Assembly (NCBI RefSeq): GCF_964355755.1
Contig: NC_092672.1
Location: forward strand, 36,020,501 to 36,084,500
DNA length: 64,000 nt
Direction: 5' to 3'
DNA from: Antedon mediterranea
Lineage: Eukaryota > Echinodermata > Crinoidea > Comatulida > Antedonidae
Shown here: positions 27,143 to 38,519 of the stretch, piece after piece
Position numbering within the stretch: the first letter of the stretch is position 1
Layout: every line of letters starts with the position of its first letter
Program-made: the position numbers and the translations under genes
Notes under the pieces: model-generated
Databases searched by the model: none
What the model saw: the letters and a program-made list of their open reading frames with translations, nothing else
Told to the model about the DNA's origin: nothing

Positions 27143-27285
27143 TTATTCCTACTTGGACGCAACGACCAATCACTTCCAACAGTTTGGATAGCCCATCACT
27201 TGTGATTGGTCAAATTACTTGGGTGCGCTTACGTCCATGCGTTGAGCTACGTTCATTCCACGCGTTGAGCTACGTTCATACCGTA
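27143..27285. mobile_element. MITE-2 copy, degenerate
   Basis: CTACTTGGACGCAACGACCAATC on the left, CATCACTTGTGATTGGTCAA in the middle, and GCTTACGTCCATGCGTTGAGC on the right, the last part tandemly repeated (GCGTTGAGCTACGTTCAT twice). The left arm is shortened. Confidence 0.65.
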
Positions 27286-27670
27286 CTTGTTCTGTTTTAC
27301 GGAAGACGGCGTCGTTCAATTCTTATTATGATTTTCCATTAAAGTTTTTTAATTAAAGTGTGAATGTATACATTTACGTTTTCAACTGCGAATAAAGCTC
27401 AACGCGCGCGTATGAAGTGAGATGAACGATTAACACGGGTCACGCGAGTATTGACTGTAACTGTTCTTTATTATTTTACGTGTAAAATTGTTTACGTAAA
27501 CCTGAAAAAATTTTAAACATAAATCATCAGTGTTGGTCGAAAAAAGAGCTATCGTTACATCCATAACATTTTCTGAATACTGATGGTTTCAATTACATTA
27601 TCTATCACAAACACAGTCTTTAAAGCGAGACAAACACAGTAATAGTATTTCTATAATTTGTTTTATGCCA

Positions 27671-27942
27671 ACAACCAAAAGAAAAAAACAATGTTGTATA
27701 ACATTAGCTGTATCTCTTAAATGCAACATCCAAAAGAAAAAAACAATGTTGTATAACATTAGCTGTATCTCTTAAATGCAACATCCAAAAGAAAAAAACA
27801 ATGTTGTATAACATTAGCTGTATCTCTTAAATGCAACATCCAAAAGAAAAAACAATGTTGTATAACATTAGCTGTATCTCTTAAATGCAACATCCAAAAG
27901 AAAAAAACAATGTTGTATAACATTAGCTGTATCTCTTAAATG
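27671..27942. repeat. 55-bp tandem repeat x 5, nearly identical
   Basis: Units begin at 27671, 27726, 27781, 27836 and 27890 with ACATCCAAAAGAAAAAAACA (ACAACC in the first). They contain ATGTTGTATAACATTAGCTG and end CTCTTAAATGCA. The units differ by only one or two bases, so the array is young and probably length-variable. Confidence 0.97.
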
Positions 27943-30749
27943 AAATGCACTAACACAAAAATCATCAAGCATTATTGTCTTAATTAAGCAAAATTGTTTG
28001 AATTTGACTCTACAACCGTTATCATTATTTATTGTAGGCAGAAGAACGAATGTTCCTGTATTGTATTTCTTGTGTAAATTGCATCCTTTTTTATATATAA
28101 TTATCATTGGTTTTATACTTTTATACAAATTTTAATATTGAGAAAATGTAAATATCTTTGTAATTCAGCTAAGGCTGCGATGATGATAGTGAAATAAATG
28201 AAATGAAATGTTATATAATATTATAAATATATTTCATCGTTACTTATATAAATGCAGAATATCGTGATACAAATGTGTAAATGTTTATTATTAATATTAT
28301 CACATTAAAATGACATTTTTGGTTGACCTTTTATCAGAATCGTCTATGTAGATCATATGGCATTCTGTTATGAACAAAATACATAAATCACAAAAAAAAA
28401 TTGTTGCAAATGAACTCGTTATTGATACGGTGTATGTTGTCACAGTTATTTCGAGAATGGTGAGGTGATTTCACACGGACCAATTCCGTGCGCATTTCGT
28501 TTCCTTACATGGAAATATCCACGCCTTTCTGACAACCGTCGTAAATAAAGATTGCGCGTAGGGACGCGTACGTGCCGTACGAGTTCGACGTTTATAGTAA
28601 TTGGACCAAAGTATATGGTGGGATCGGATTTCTCGAGCTGTTAATAATGATGGGTATTTCTGATGTAACTTGTCGTTAAGAACTTAAGTTATGTAAATGC
28701 ATGGTATGAGAGGCTAGTCGTTATAAATTCATCGGAGAGGCTTTGTTGTTACTTGCACCAAAATATGAAAATTCGTTCATGATGAAAAATGAATAATATG
28801 AACGCTTGTATAGTGTAGGTTTAGGCTTGTGAGTACGGGAGTAGTAATATCCATATGTTTTTGAAACATAATGTTCTTGAAAATATGTTACCGGCTTTGT
28901 TTGTAGTTGAAGATCTAAAAGAGTCATCCTTTTTATTTTACTTGTTTATTTTGTAGCGAAATCTTTTAAAACGAGTAGGGGTTTACCCAGGTTTACTAGT
29001 CCACACAGCCTGATCATAACTGGGAGACCAGTCTTTGACTCAAGAGGTTATCAATAAATACATTTCAAAAAATGGACGACTCTATTATTAGCCTACCGTC
29101 CGCTTGATTTAGTATTGATTATAAACCTATAGTCATACTGGTAGGCAGCCTATAACTTACGTGTATAGTGTATAGGGCCATGGTTAGGCCTATGTTACTT
29201 ATAATTGATTGAGGTATAACAAAATGGTGATTCGATTTCCCTTTAATTTTTAATAAAATTAAGATCACATCAACGTTAATAATACGTCTTCGTAGAGATC
29301 GTTTACTAAATAAAACATGTATATTATGGTGTATAGATAGGCCTATAATAAGGATATAGGCATATGTCTTAATTTTCTTAATAAAGAATGATGTGATTCT
29401 TGGTAAGCAAAAAAGTATACGGACAATTCAGCATTTACTTGTTTCAAGGAATATTTTGCTTGACGTAGGCCTAAGTTTTTCTTAATCGGAATTTTGCTGT
29501 GTTTGCTAGTTTCTATCTTGGCCCTACATCGCGTGCGATTAACACGTGAGAAAACCTGTCCAATCACGCTTTACAATATAACGCATTGTTGAACATGCTA
29601 CCGGGTAATTTATTTACATAAAAAAATATTTAGATAAATAATAAGGGAAGCAATTGGTAGATCTACGGAGCGACATTCTGTCTGTCTGTTAACTTATACA
29701 AATCCTGAAATAGCCAAGCGAACGCTTTATTTCATCGCAGAAACACAAGTGAGTGTATACAAATTAATTTAGATCTGTTTGAGATAATAAGAAAATACCG
29801 TGAAAATAATTAGCTCGAATCTGAGTCATAGCTGACAAATGTTTAACATCATTAAATTTTATTGCACATTTTTAAGCAGAGAACATCGATGTTAGCTTGT
29901 TAATTTGAAGAATGATGTTTGAGGTAGTCATGTGACATGTTAATTGACTCGCGGGAGTTTTACACCCCCACTAAATAACAAACTTATCTCGCGCGTAGTT
30001 ATCGCGCCTCGATATTGTGATCATGATCACAAATTAAATAGTGATTCATCATCATTATCATTGTCATCATGATCATCCGTATCATACGGTAGATTTCGTT
30101 CTTGTTAACCACGACCATCCCTGTAACCGTACGATAACCGTTATCACATCTCTTAAATTAATTAAACCAACATTTATTTCATCAAATGCCATACAATTAA
30201 TACAAAGCATAACATGAGGACCAACCTAAAAGTAAACTTGTCTCAGTTGGCCCTTTAACATGGTTACAAAAAATAACAAGTAAGAATATGAAGCATCAGT
30301 AATAATATATAATAATTATTATAATAAAAATGAGATAGGATTATGTTGCTGAATAGACCAGTCGTATTTGAGGTATAGGTGTCACTTTTTGCAGAATTTA
30401 CTTCATCTATTTTTTCTAGGGTAATTTTGGCTGTAGAATACGAATATGAATGTTGATCGCGACGGGGAGGGGGCGTTTTCGAGATATGAAGGGTCAAAGG
30501 TCAAATTAGGTCAAATAAGTCATTTTATGAAGAGGAAAACGTTTAAATACCGTTTAGATATGTTAAATGCAACAGAATTTTGTTGTTTAGTTGATATAGT
30601 CCAAATAAACATCATATCCAAAGTTTACCGAAATCGGACATCGGGAAGTGGGTTAATTAACATAAATTCAAAATGGCCGCCATTTACCATTTGAAGTTCC
30701 AGTATCTCCTCAACGGTTGGTTTTAGACCATCTAAGTGCATTACGAGTA

Positions 30750-31071
30750 GATATAAATGTGACATTAAACTTCCAAATTAGCACATTTAAATTACCATAT
30801 GACATAACTATGACGTCATATGGTAGTTGTGACGTCATATATTATGTTCTTATAACTGCTTAAATGACATTATCCTATCCTAAAATAAATGTAGAAACCG
30901 CAGGAAATTTTCTAACATTTTCCTGTTGAAATGAACATGATATCCAAAGTCACACATCAAAAAGAAGGTTAATTAGCATAAATTCAGAATAGCCGCTATA
31001 TAAATGTGGTATTAAACTTTCAAATTAGTATTTAAATTACCATATAATGTACATATGACGTCATAAGATAG
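30750..31071. repeat. Duplicated ~80-bp block with CRE palindromes
   Basis: ATAAATGTGACATTAAACTT (30753 on) and ATAAATGTGGTATTAAACTT (31001 on) start two copies about 245 bp apart. Both run through CAAATTAG, TTTAAATTACCATAT and TATGACGTCATA. Probably part of an old dispersed repeat. Confidence 0.6.
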
Positions 31072-31549
31072 TTATATAAGTATGTCAAAATAATGCACAA
31101 TTAGCATATTCTAAGGAAAAAATATGTTTTAAATCTCCATGAAAATAGTAAAACATCCAGGCTAAGGTCATCAACTGTGTATCAAAAGTTTACTATTTCC
31201 TCCACCCTTCACCTTCCGATTCCCCAACGGGGGAGGGGGTCCGAATTCCCGACCGGGGTGGGGGGGGGGCGTACGCGTGAAACATTCATTGGTTGAGGCC
31301 AACAAAGGGTACCCCCACCCAAACCCCCTTAATTGACAGCGAACATATACGCGGTACACCAATGGTTATTCGTAAATTCGTATCACATACTGTTTACTTC
31401 GCTGTCAATCAGCATGCATAAAGTGTATAGCCCTCAGTAAAAATGGAATGCCGCAGTTTACTTAAAATATATAGTAGTACACTTAATATGGTTTTTTTTT
31501 TACCAGAAGAGAAATGATCATATTTTTCTTGCCGACAAATATGGTCAAT

Positions 31550-33115
31550 ACTATAGCCAGCGATCTAACTACTAAACAATAGGTACGCACTTGTCTGGCG
31601 GTGTCCCTTTGTACGAATCTTTCAACGTTGGGTCCAGACGCATGATATCATATTCCATCCAGGGACCAAAATGTGTAGAAAAACTGTAGTTACTTTCCAG
31701 ACGAAAAGTTTACAGACCGTTACGTCGTGTACTGTGTATCGACGTACGCTATAGCAAAAACGAATTATGTTAATCTGATAACTTTGAAAACCGAGATTCT
31801 TAAGTCTGTAAAGTTTAATTCTACCCTTACTTAAACGCCATCCTAAATCTGGAGGATCACATTTTGCCATCCAAGGTACACATAGAAAATGTAATAGTTG
31901 GCATCGTCAAAATACTTATACAGTATTATGGTTTCTTTGTCAGGAATCAAACCAGTACCATATACGCAAATTCCACATTTATCAGTTGGTCTTTGACATT
32001 TTAAACCATAATTATTACATGATGCTGGCTGTTTATTTTGTAGAATACATTTGGTATGATATAGCCATGTTTATTGGAATATGTTGGTTCAGGGACAGAG
32101 AAACATTGTTTATGTGATTTTCTCTATAGTTCCAGCTAGTTATCGTTTTAAACGTGATCTCAGTCAGAGAAGAAATATGTTCATGCTAGATGCAGCTTTC
32201 GTAATGAATAATACATTCAATATAGTTGTAGTATTTTCACTATGTTTCCGCCTAAACAGTTGTTATGTCACCTATAAGAAATCATTGATAGAACTTCACG
32301 GCGTAAAAGCAAAACGGTTAGTATAACAATGCCGTCCCGTACATTTTTATGTACAGTATATATTTTGAGTGTATTCTTAGTTCATACTTGTAATGCGGGT
32401 GATGCAAAGTGTTATCACAAAGAGTACCAGAAGAGAAAATCATATCAGTTTACGCCCCCCCCCCCCCACACCCATTGTGGGGCCTGAGGCAAAGCGAATT
32501 TTGTTAAATGACACCCCTAGATGGCCGGAAATGGTACTCGCGCACATAAGATTTATGATAAATGGCACCTCTTTACAATACTTATAGCTTTATATATCTA
32601 TATTCATTTGTTGATGAATTAATTGACCTATATCAATGTAAATAGGTGGTATTGATAAAGCCATAAAATAAGTTGATACAGTTGAGTACGTATTGGTTGG
32701 TGGCCTATAAAAAATTAATCGGATGCTGTAATGTAAATAGATATTATAGTATAGTGTAACATATTAACATTCACTATAATCCTACTATGATGATGATACA
32801 CTATACTTCATAGCCATACATAGTAACAGCAGCGTTCCATTTTTTTTATGTACGTCGGAAGGCAATATACTTTTTATGCATGCTGACTGCCAGTGATCTA
32901 ACAAAAGGTACGCGGTAGTCTGGCGGTGCGGTGTCCTTTGTACGAATCCTTCGTGCCCCACAGCCAGCTCACTGTATGAGTACGATACACGAGTCAATAT
33001 CATGTTACACCAAGGGACCAAAAATTTGTATTTATTTTTCAGGTGAAAAAATTCATTTGCAACTTTTTTAGAAATTTACAGACACGTATCGCTTGACGTA
33101 CACTCACACCTACAT
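31550..33115. repeat. Pair of direct repeats of an old dispersed element
   Basis: About 31553-31745 resembles 32890-33110. Shared are CAGYGATCTAAC, GTCTGGCGGTG, CTTTGTACGAATC, AGGGACCAAAA and TTTACAGAC-CGT in the same order. Spacing differs, so both are decayed. C13 (32455-32467) and G10 (31260-31269) homopolymers lie in or near this region. No coding frame was recognised. Confidence 0.5.
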
Positions 33116-35095
33116 ACAATAGTACACATGTATTATATTAAAATAAAGTATGCATTGCTAGCGCTGAATGCAAAATAAGCCAGAGAAAGATGTTTCATGC
33201 ATACGGTCATAATACGCTAGGCTAGTAAAAGCCTAGCCACTATTCACTTGAGCAGACTTTATATGCTGTCATCGCGGTGTAAACTTCCTTTGTTTACATA
33301 CGTCGTACGCTGGAAGCATTCATTTTCGGGCCTAGACAATATCATTTTTGATCGCTGAAAATGCGAAAATGAAAAGTTCTAACTAACTTTATACTACACA
33401 GTGTATTACTAAAACAATTTCAGCATATAAAACCGATCCGATTTATAAATGATTTTCACATTTACGTGAATAAAATTAACAGCAACGAAGTCTATTTAAT
33501 TCAACTTTACTCGTAATTATGTGCAAAGTGCGCCCTCTATTGTCTAAATTTGTATTATTTTGATTAATTTCGGCTTTCAAAAATCAAGATTTTAAACGTT
33601 TATATCTTGAAAAAGCCCCCACGTCAGTCCGATCAACAACCAGATTCGTAATCTACGTCAAAAAGTGCATTAGAAAAAGTTGGTTTAGAAAATTCTGCAG
33701 AAAAGTGACACCTGCCTCCAGATCCGACTGGTCTAGAATTGGAAGGGGGAATGAGCAACTTAAAAATAACAATTGCAAATTATATAAGCCTCTGAAATTG
33801 GGATGAGTTGGGGGAACCGGTTTAACAGCCCAACCCCAACCCAATACCCTGATTTGATCCGTGCACTAATGTCATTGTGATGTTTTATGATCATGCGCAT
33901 CTAAAATGATATTCTAAAGAACATAAGCATGTCGTAGAATATATCGTAGATATTATAATATTAAATAAAAGGTTATCGCCGTGTTCATTTAGACAAGAGT
34001 TCGGAATATGATATGTAAGCGTGGAATGGATATGTAATGTATGTTTCAATTTAACAGAATGGAATACATGATCAGTAATGATGAAAAGCTATGCAAATTA
34101 ATAAATAATTATAGTAGTAGACTTAATGATATAAAACTATATCATAATCGGCAACATAATGTAGTAATGATAAATATACATATTGAACATTTTGAAGGAA
34201 CATTAATTATTGTATTAATATAAATAGTATTGTTTATTATCATCATAATAATTTTGTGTGTTTTCGTTTGTTTTTTCTTTTTACTTAAATCTGTCTAAAA
34301 CCTGGTTTTCACTTAAGCACTTATTAACTTATTAAGCAAATGCCAACCCAATCATTACCGGTATTTCGGTATTTATCACACGGTTTAAAAGTCCTTGTTG
34401 TCCAAAGTTTCTTATGAGACAGTACATTATTTTAGAAACAATCCACCAAGATGTGATTATTATGACAATTCGAAATGTAGGCCTAGTTATCGATTCTTAA
34501 ATTGATCGATAATAAATATGAAATGGTAATGAACTTAGGCCTATATAATTATAATTATGAGACAACAATTGAATCTCTGCGTTTAATTAATTTAGACACC
34601 AGTACGACCCAGTCGAAGTATAGGCATATAACTTATATATAGGCCTATAAACACATTAAATTTATTTATTTTTGAAATACTTAATTTAAAAGAAATTTTG
34701 AAAGTTAGCATTACGCATTACAATAACCTGTTTATAGGAAATCGAATAACAATTTGCAATCCTTGAATGACAATGAAACAATGCAAAGAAACATGATACA
34801 AACAAACACGAATGAACTTGAAGTGTATGTTTCAACTAATGAGATCATGTGAATAGCTGTTTAAAAATTAAACACTTGCTGCTACTGAAAAAAATCGATT
34901 CAATGATTCAGGCCATAGAACTCGCCAGACAATCGCACACACGTTTCGTCTTTCAAAAAAAGTAGGTCTGTTGGTTGATTAACGCCATTCCAATAATTAA
35001 TCGAATTAACCATTAGGGAAGTGTTTCATTAAAAGTTATGTGACTTGATATTGTGCTATCCCACCTCCTCACTCATGTGTAATGGTAAAGCGTAG

Positions 35096-35406
35096 TTTCC
35101 AATAGCAACGCAAGTACGTAACGCAAGCGAGTTGACCTATCACACGCGACTGTTCGAAAAATCCATCGCTTGTGAAGCTTGGTTCCCACTAGAACGTAAC
35201 GCAAGTACGTAAACGCAACGCAAGCGTTTTAACCAATGACAAGCGAAGTTATAGACAGTTAGCAATCACAAGCGAATAAGCCATCGCTTGTGATTGGTCA
35301 ATTCGCTTGCGTTGCGTTACGTCGCTAGTGGGAACCACGCTTAATTGGTCAAATCACTGCGTTGCGTTACATCTTTGCGTTGCGTCCTAATATATAGGAA
35401 CGAAGC
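35096..35406. mobile_element. MITE-2 copy interrupted by another MITE-2
   Basis: The outer copy starts near GTTTCCAATAGCAACGCAAG and ends near ATAGGAACGAAGCTT. Its centre, CCATCGCTTGTG...AATTGGTCAAATCAC, is split by a complete second element (35175-35342). Removing the inner element restores the family consensus order. Confidence 0.75.
35175..35342. mobile_element. MITE-2 copy nested in the outer copy
   Basis: Complete element from AGCTTGGTTCCCACTAGAAC to CTAGTGGGAACCACGCT, with GACAAGCGAAGTTATAGACA and CATCGCTTGTGATTGGTC in the middle. Its arms resemble each other closely, so this is one of the younger copies. Confidence 0.85.
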
Positions 35407-37856
35407 TTTAGATGACCTAGAAACGGCTGTTATCTTTACTAATCGTAAATAAAACAAATACATTTATAATTAATAATTTATGTCTGAAAATAATATTGTT
35501 TGTAGAGATTGCTTTAAAAAAAATGCGTGTTATGGTATATACATATTTTTTTTAAAGGTTTGTTCAACGATGTGTTCAGCTAACATATTTATTGTTGCTG
35601 ACCTTGGTTTGATGTTATTCTTATCTATCGGCACCCGTTCTATGGTACAGTTAATGCCAATGTTTAATTATAGCAATCGAAGGTCGACAGGGAAACACGT
35701 AATAGGGCTATATACTTTAGATCATTATTGTTATTTTTTTATTTGTATAACGGCGCATTATTTATTGATTAATTTTGTCTGACCAATATTAATTTTTAGG
35801 TCAAAGTTGCGGGCAGACGAATTAATTTGAATTTATAGCTCATTTGTTTAATGCTGACACTGGTTACAAAACCACAGACGAGACCACCCGGTATGGCATT
35901 GAAAGCCCGGTGTGTAACATCGGTAGTAACAGCAGGAAGAGATGTAAACAGTAGGCCTAGAAAGTATCGACGGGAACTGGTCGCGATGCGCTCACTTAAA
36001 AACATGCCAAACGATCCTGCATCGATAGGACTAGACTATACACCGAATGTTCATTTATCTAGCAGGCGATGAAGCACCCATTTTGCACCTAGAAAAGAGA
36101 CAATACCTAGGATGTTGTGTGTATTTACTAAAAAGCCTTTTGAGTTCCCATATGTTTTCCTTGCGATTAATCAACCAACGTATAACTGGCGCCAGTCCGA
36201 ATTAACAAGACCATCGCATGAATGGGCGGTGTCTACTGACACAAAGGCTCTTCACACCTCGTGTGTTTTCAGTGGCGCTGATTAATTATGTTAACACTTT
36301 AGCTAGTCAACAACAATTATACCAAACTCGGCTTCTGATTGGCTGATAGGTGGAAGCAATGTGTGAAGAGTGTCAATCACAAGTGTAATTATCGATAATA
36401 GTCTGCTATCAAACAAACACCCCTGTAATGAGCTCAAACAGACGATATGGCCCCCGTACACGACTATCGATGAACTACATCACACCTCTGGCCAACATGG
36501 CTGCAGAGCTGTCGATACAGGCTATCAATGATAGCCAATCATGTGCCCTTGTTTCATCTTAGAACTAATTGTTTACTTATTAATAGTATAACACCCTGTT
36601 TCATATTTTCTTTTACGCAAGAGGTGGCAGAACACTGGAGCCGACATGACATCATTATCGCAAAGCTGTTTAGTTTGTTGGTGAGCCATTAACTAGAATT
36701 TATGTCATGACCATAATCAAGAATGCATTCCCCCTCTCCCAACCAAACGGCCACAAATTAAATTCTTTCTTTCGATAACAGAAATATGCTATTATCGACG
36801 ATTGACATAGCTTATTTGAAAAGCTTTCTGTGTTATTGAATTAGATCATCATTACCAAAATTGGACGGAAATCCCTAAAAACCGAACTGCGCCATGGGGC
36901 TCACTCGACCAGCCAACAGTGTTTAAGCAAGTGCTTAGTGACCGTTGCTATGTTTCCGTTATACATGTTACAGGGCGACATGCTGTTGTACTGAATAGAA
37001 AGCAATACGCAGACAGTGCTTATTGTGCTACGTCACATCATCGGCGCCAGGACTACTTAAGTATTTGCGTCAAAATGAAGGCGAGAATAGCTAATCACTC
37101 CGCTTTAGACCTCGATCATTTTCTCGCTTTTTATTCCACCCGCCTTTAATAAAAAGATACCAATATTACAATGGGCTAATGCTAGCCCAAAAATGAAAAT
37201 TAAGAGGGATAGGAAAACTAATTGATATAATACAGTACAGTATCAAAGCGGTTGCGGTACCGGGGTGTTCTTTTAATTTCAGGTGACTTCATCCAATCGA
37301 GAATCGTATTTCTATCGTTCAATACACAAAACAATGAAAATTGGATAATAAACAATAGGCCAAGGGATTTTAACACCTAAAGGTATTGAGGCTTACACGA
37401 GGCGCCGTTTGGTAACACGCGCTTAAATTAAAAACAATGTACTGTACCCATTATGATCTTGAGATGGCGACAGTAAAAATAAATAACCAATACTAATTTT
37501 AAAAGTTGTTTTAAGTATTGAAGTGTAAATTATAATGTTTCGTTATCTCTGATGATGACATACTCAACGTTTTGTTTTTACAATTTGTAATATTGCGTAT
37601 TTAAAGGCGTCTATAAGTAGTAGTATTATTCTACTGAAGAAGAAAGTAGCGGGCGATCTATACATTTGTTGTTTTCAGTCCATAGCGTTTGTACTGACTG
37701 ACTGCAATATTTGTGGCTATTTAATTATGTTTGTATTTTCACGGGATTGATGTGGGGTATTTTGTAAACGTTTCAGCCAGTCAACACCTCCATTAAAGAT
37801 CGTACATCCCGCCGAGTAGCAACAAACACGCCTACTACACAGTGATACGCGTTCTG
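35407..37856. other. Tbx2/3 proximal upstream region
   Basis: GC-richer and mostly non-repetitive. It includes the candidate module at 36,180-36,560 and GGCGCC sites at 36188, 37043 and 37401. Frames at 35480-35782, 35851-36072 and 36919-37149 are open but not recognised. Confidence 0.55.
36180..36560. promoter_or_regulatory. Candidate cis-regulatory module upstream of Tbx2/3
   Basis: This segment is GC-richer and less repetitive than its flanks. It holds a 12-base palindrome ACTGGCGCCAGT (36185-36196), two copies of the T-box half-site TCACACCT (36252-36259 and 36480-36487), a homeodomain-like TGATTAATTATGTTAAC near 36280, and ATCGAT sites near 36390 and 36465. It lies 1.6-2.0 kb before the start codon. 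The combination suggests, but does not show, an enhancer or proximal control region, possibly with T-box feedback. Confidence 0.3.
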
Positions 37857-37945
37857 ATTGGACGCTCGGTGACAATCGGCCAATCAGGTGACGAGTTTCC
37901 TACTTACTGCTATAATAGTATTGCCTTAACAGGGGAGGGTATGTT
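37857..37945 (+). promoter_or_regulatory. Candidate Tbx2/3 core promoter
   Basis: An ATTGG (37857-37861) and a CCAAT (37880-37884) form an inverted pair, followed by TATAATAG at 37911. The spacing fits a CCAAT/TATA promoter with a start near 37,940 and a leader of about 215 nt before the ATG at 38158. The presumed leader has very short upstream ATG frames (for example at 37984 and 38041). Inference from sequence only; a more distal promoter or a 5' non-coding exon cannot be excluded. Confidence 0.35.
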
Positions 37946-38157
37946 TTAGGCAGTGTGTGTAAATGTATTCACGGAGTTTACGTATGAGGCTACTAGAGAT
38001 ATAAACTAACGGGGCGACGGCAGCGTGTTGAACTGCTCTCATGGTAATATAGTACAGTGCTGTCAAGTTTTAAAACAGTTAGTGTCTAGGCCTTAGAGAG
38101 TGGAGGTGATTGTTACATATCACTTAAATAAAACATCTTTTTTGGAATATCTTTTTG

Positions 38158-38519
38158 ATGAAGCAGTCTTGGCTTTCGGATACTGGTATGGCTTACGCAC
38201 CCATCTTACCCCCAAGAAGAACGGATTTCTCTGTTCAGACTATCTTGACTCAGCCACAGTTTTTCCCTGGGATTGTACCAGGGCATACACATGGACTTCC
38301 CAGCCCATCATCGTTTAGCCTACCAAAACTTTCGGATCCTCATCATAACCCGTTTTCACATGATTTGTTTGCATCTCAAAGGCCGTCTTTTAGGCCTTTT
38401 CCAAGTTTGGAACAACAAGAAAGAGACACTGATGACCCACAGGTTATGTTAGAAGGCAAGGAGCTTTGGGATCAATTTCATAAATTTGGAACTGAAATGG
38501 TTATAACAAAATCTGGAAG
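38158..38519 (+). CDS. Tbx2/3: Tbx2/3 coding exon 1 (N-terminus and start of T-box)
   Basis: Encodes residues 1-120 plus two bases of codon 121. The N-terminal part is proline-, serine- and phenylalanine-rich and carries the conserved MAY (from residue 11) and FFPG. The T-box begins near residue 93 with [15 protein letters not shown]. The donor is AAG|GTAAGT at 38520; reading through gives TAA at once, which supports the splice. The intron is phase 2. The ATG is preceded by several short upstream ATGs in the presumed leader. Confidence 0.93.

Larger units (their letters stand above)
20859..27670. other. Upstream non-coding region, part 5
   Basis: Contains non-repetitive GC-richer stretches near 20,990-21,340, 21,480-21,780 and 24,600-24,920 that could be regulatory. 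It also has the triple repeat at 23.7 kb, a MITE-1 copy, a foldback and a MITE-2 copy. No identified gene. Confidence 0.6.
27943..35095. other. Upstream non-coding region, part 6
   Basis: AT-rich with old dispersed repeats between 30.4 and 33.9 kb and C/G homopolymer runs. A short AAATAAATGAAATGAAATG stretch near 28,190 resembles a retroelement tail. No identified gene. Confidence 0.55.

Noticed and set aside
35480-36072. Frames of 73-100 codons upstream of the Tbx2/3 promoter
   Set aside because: Hydrophobic or mixed chance peptides; both strands are open over part of the stretch and no motif was recognised.
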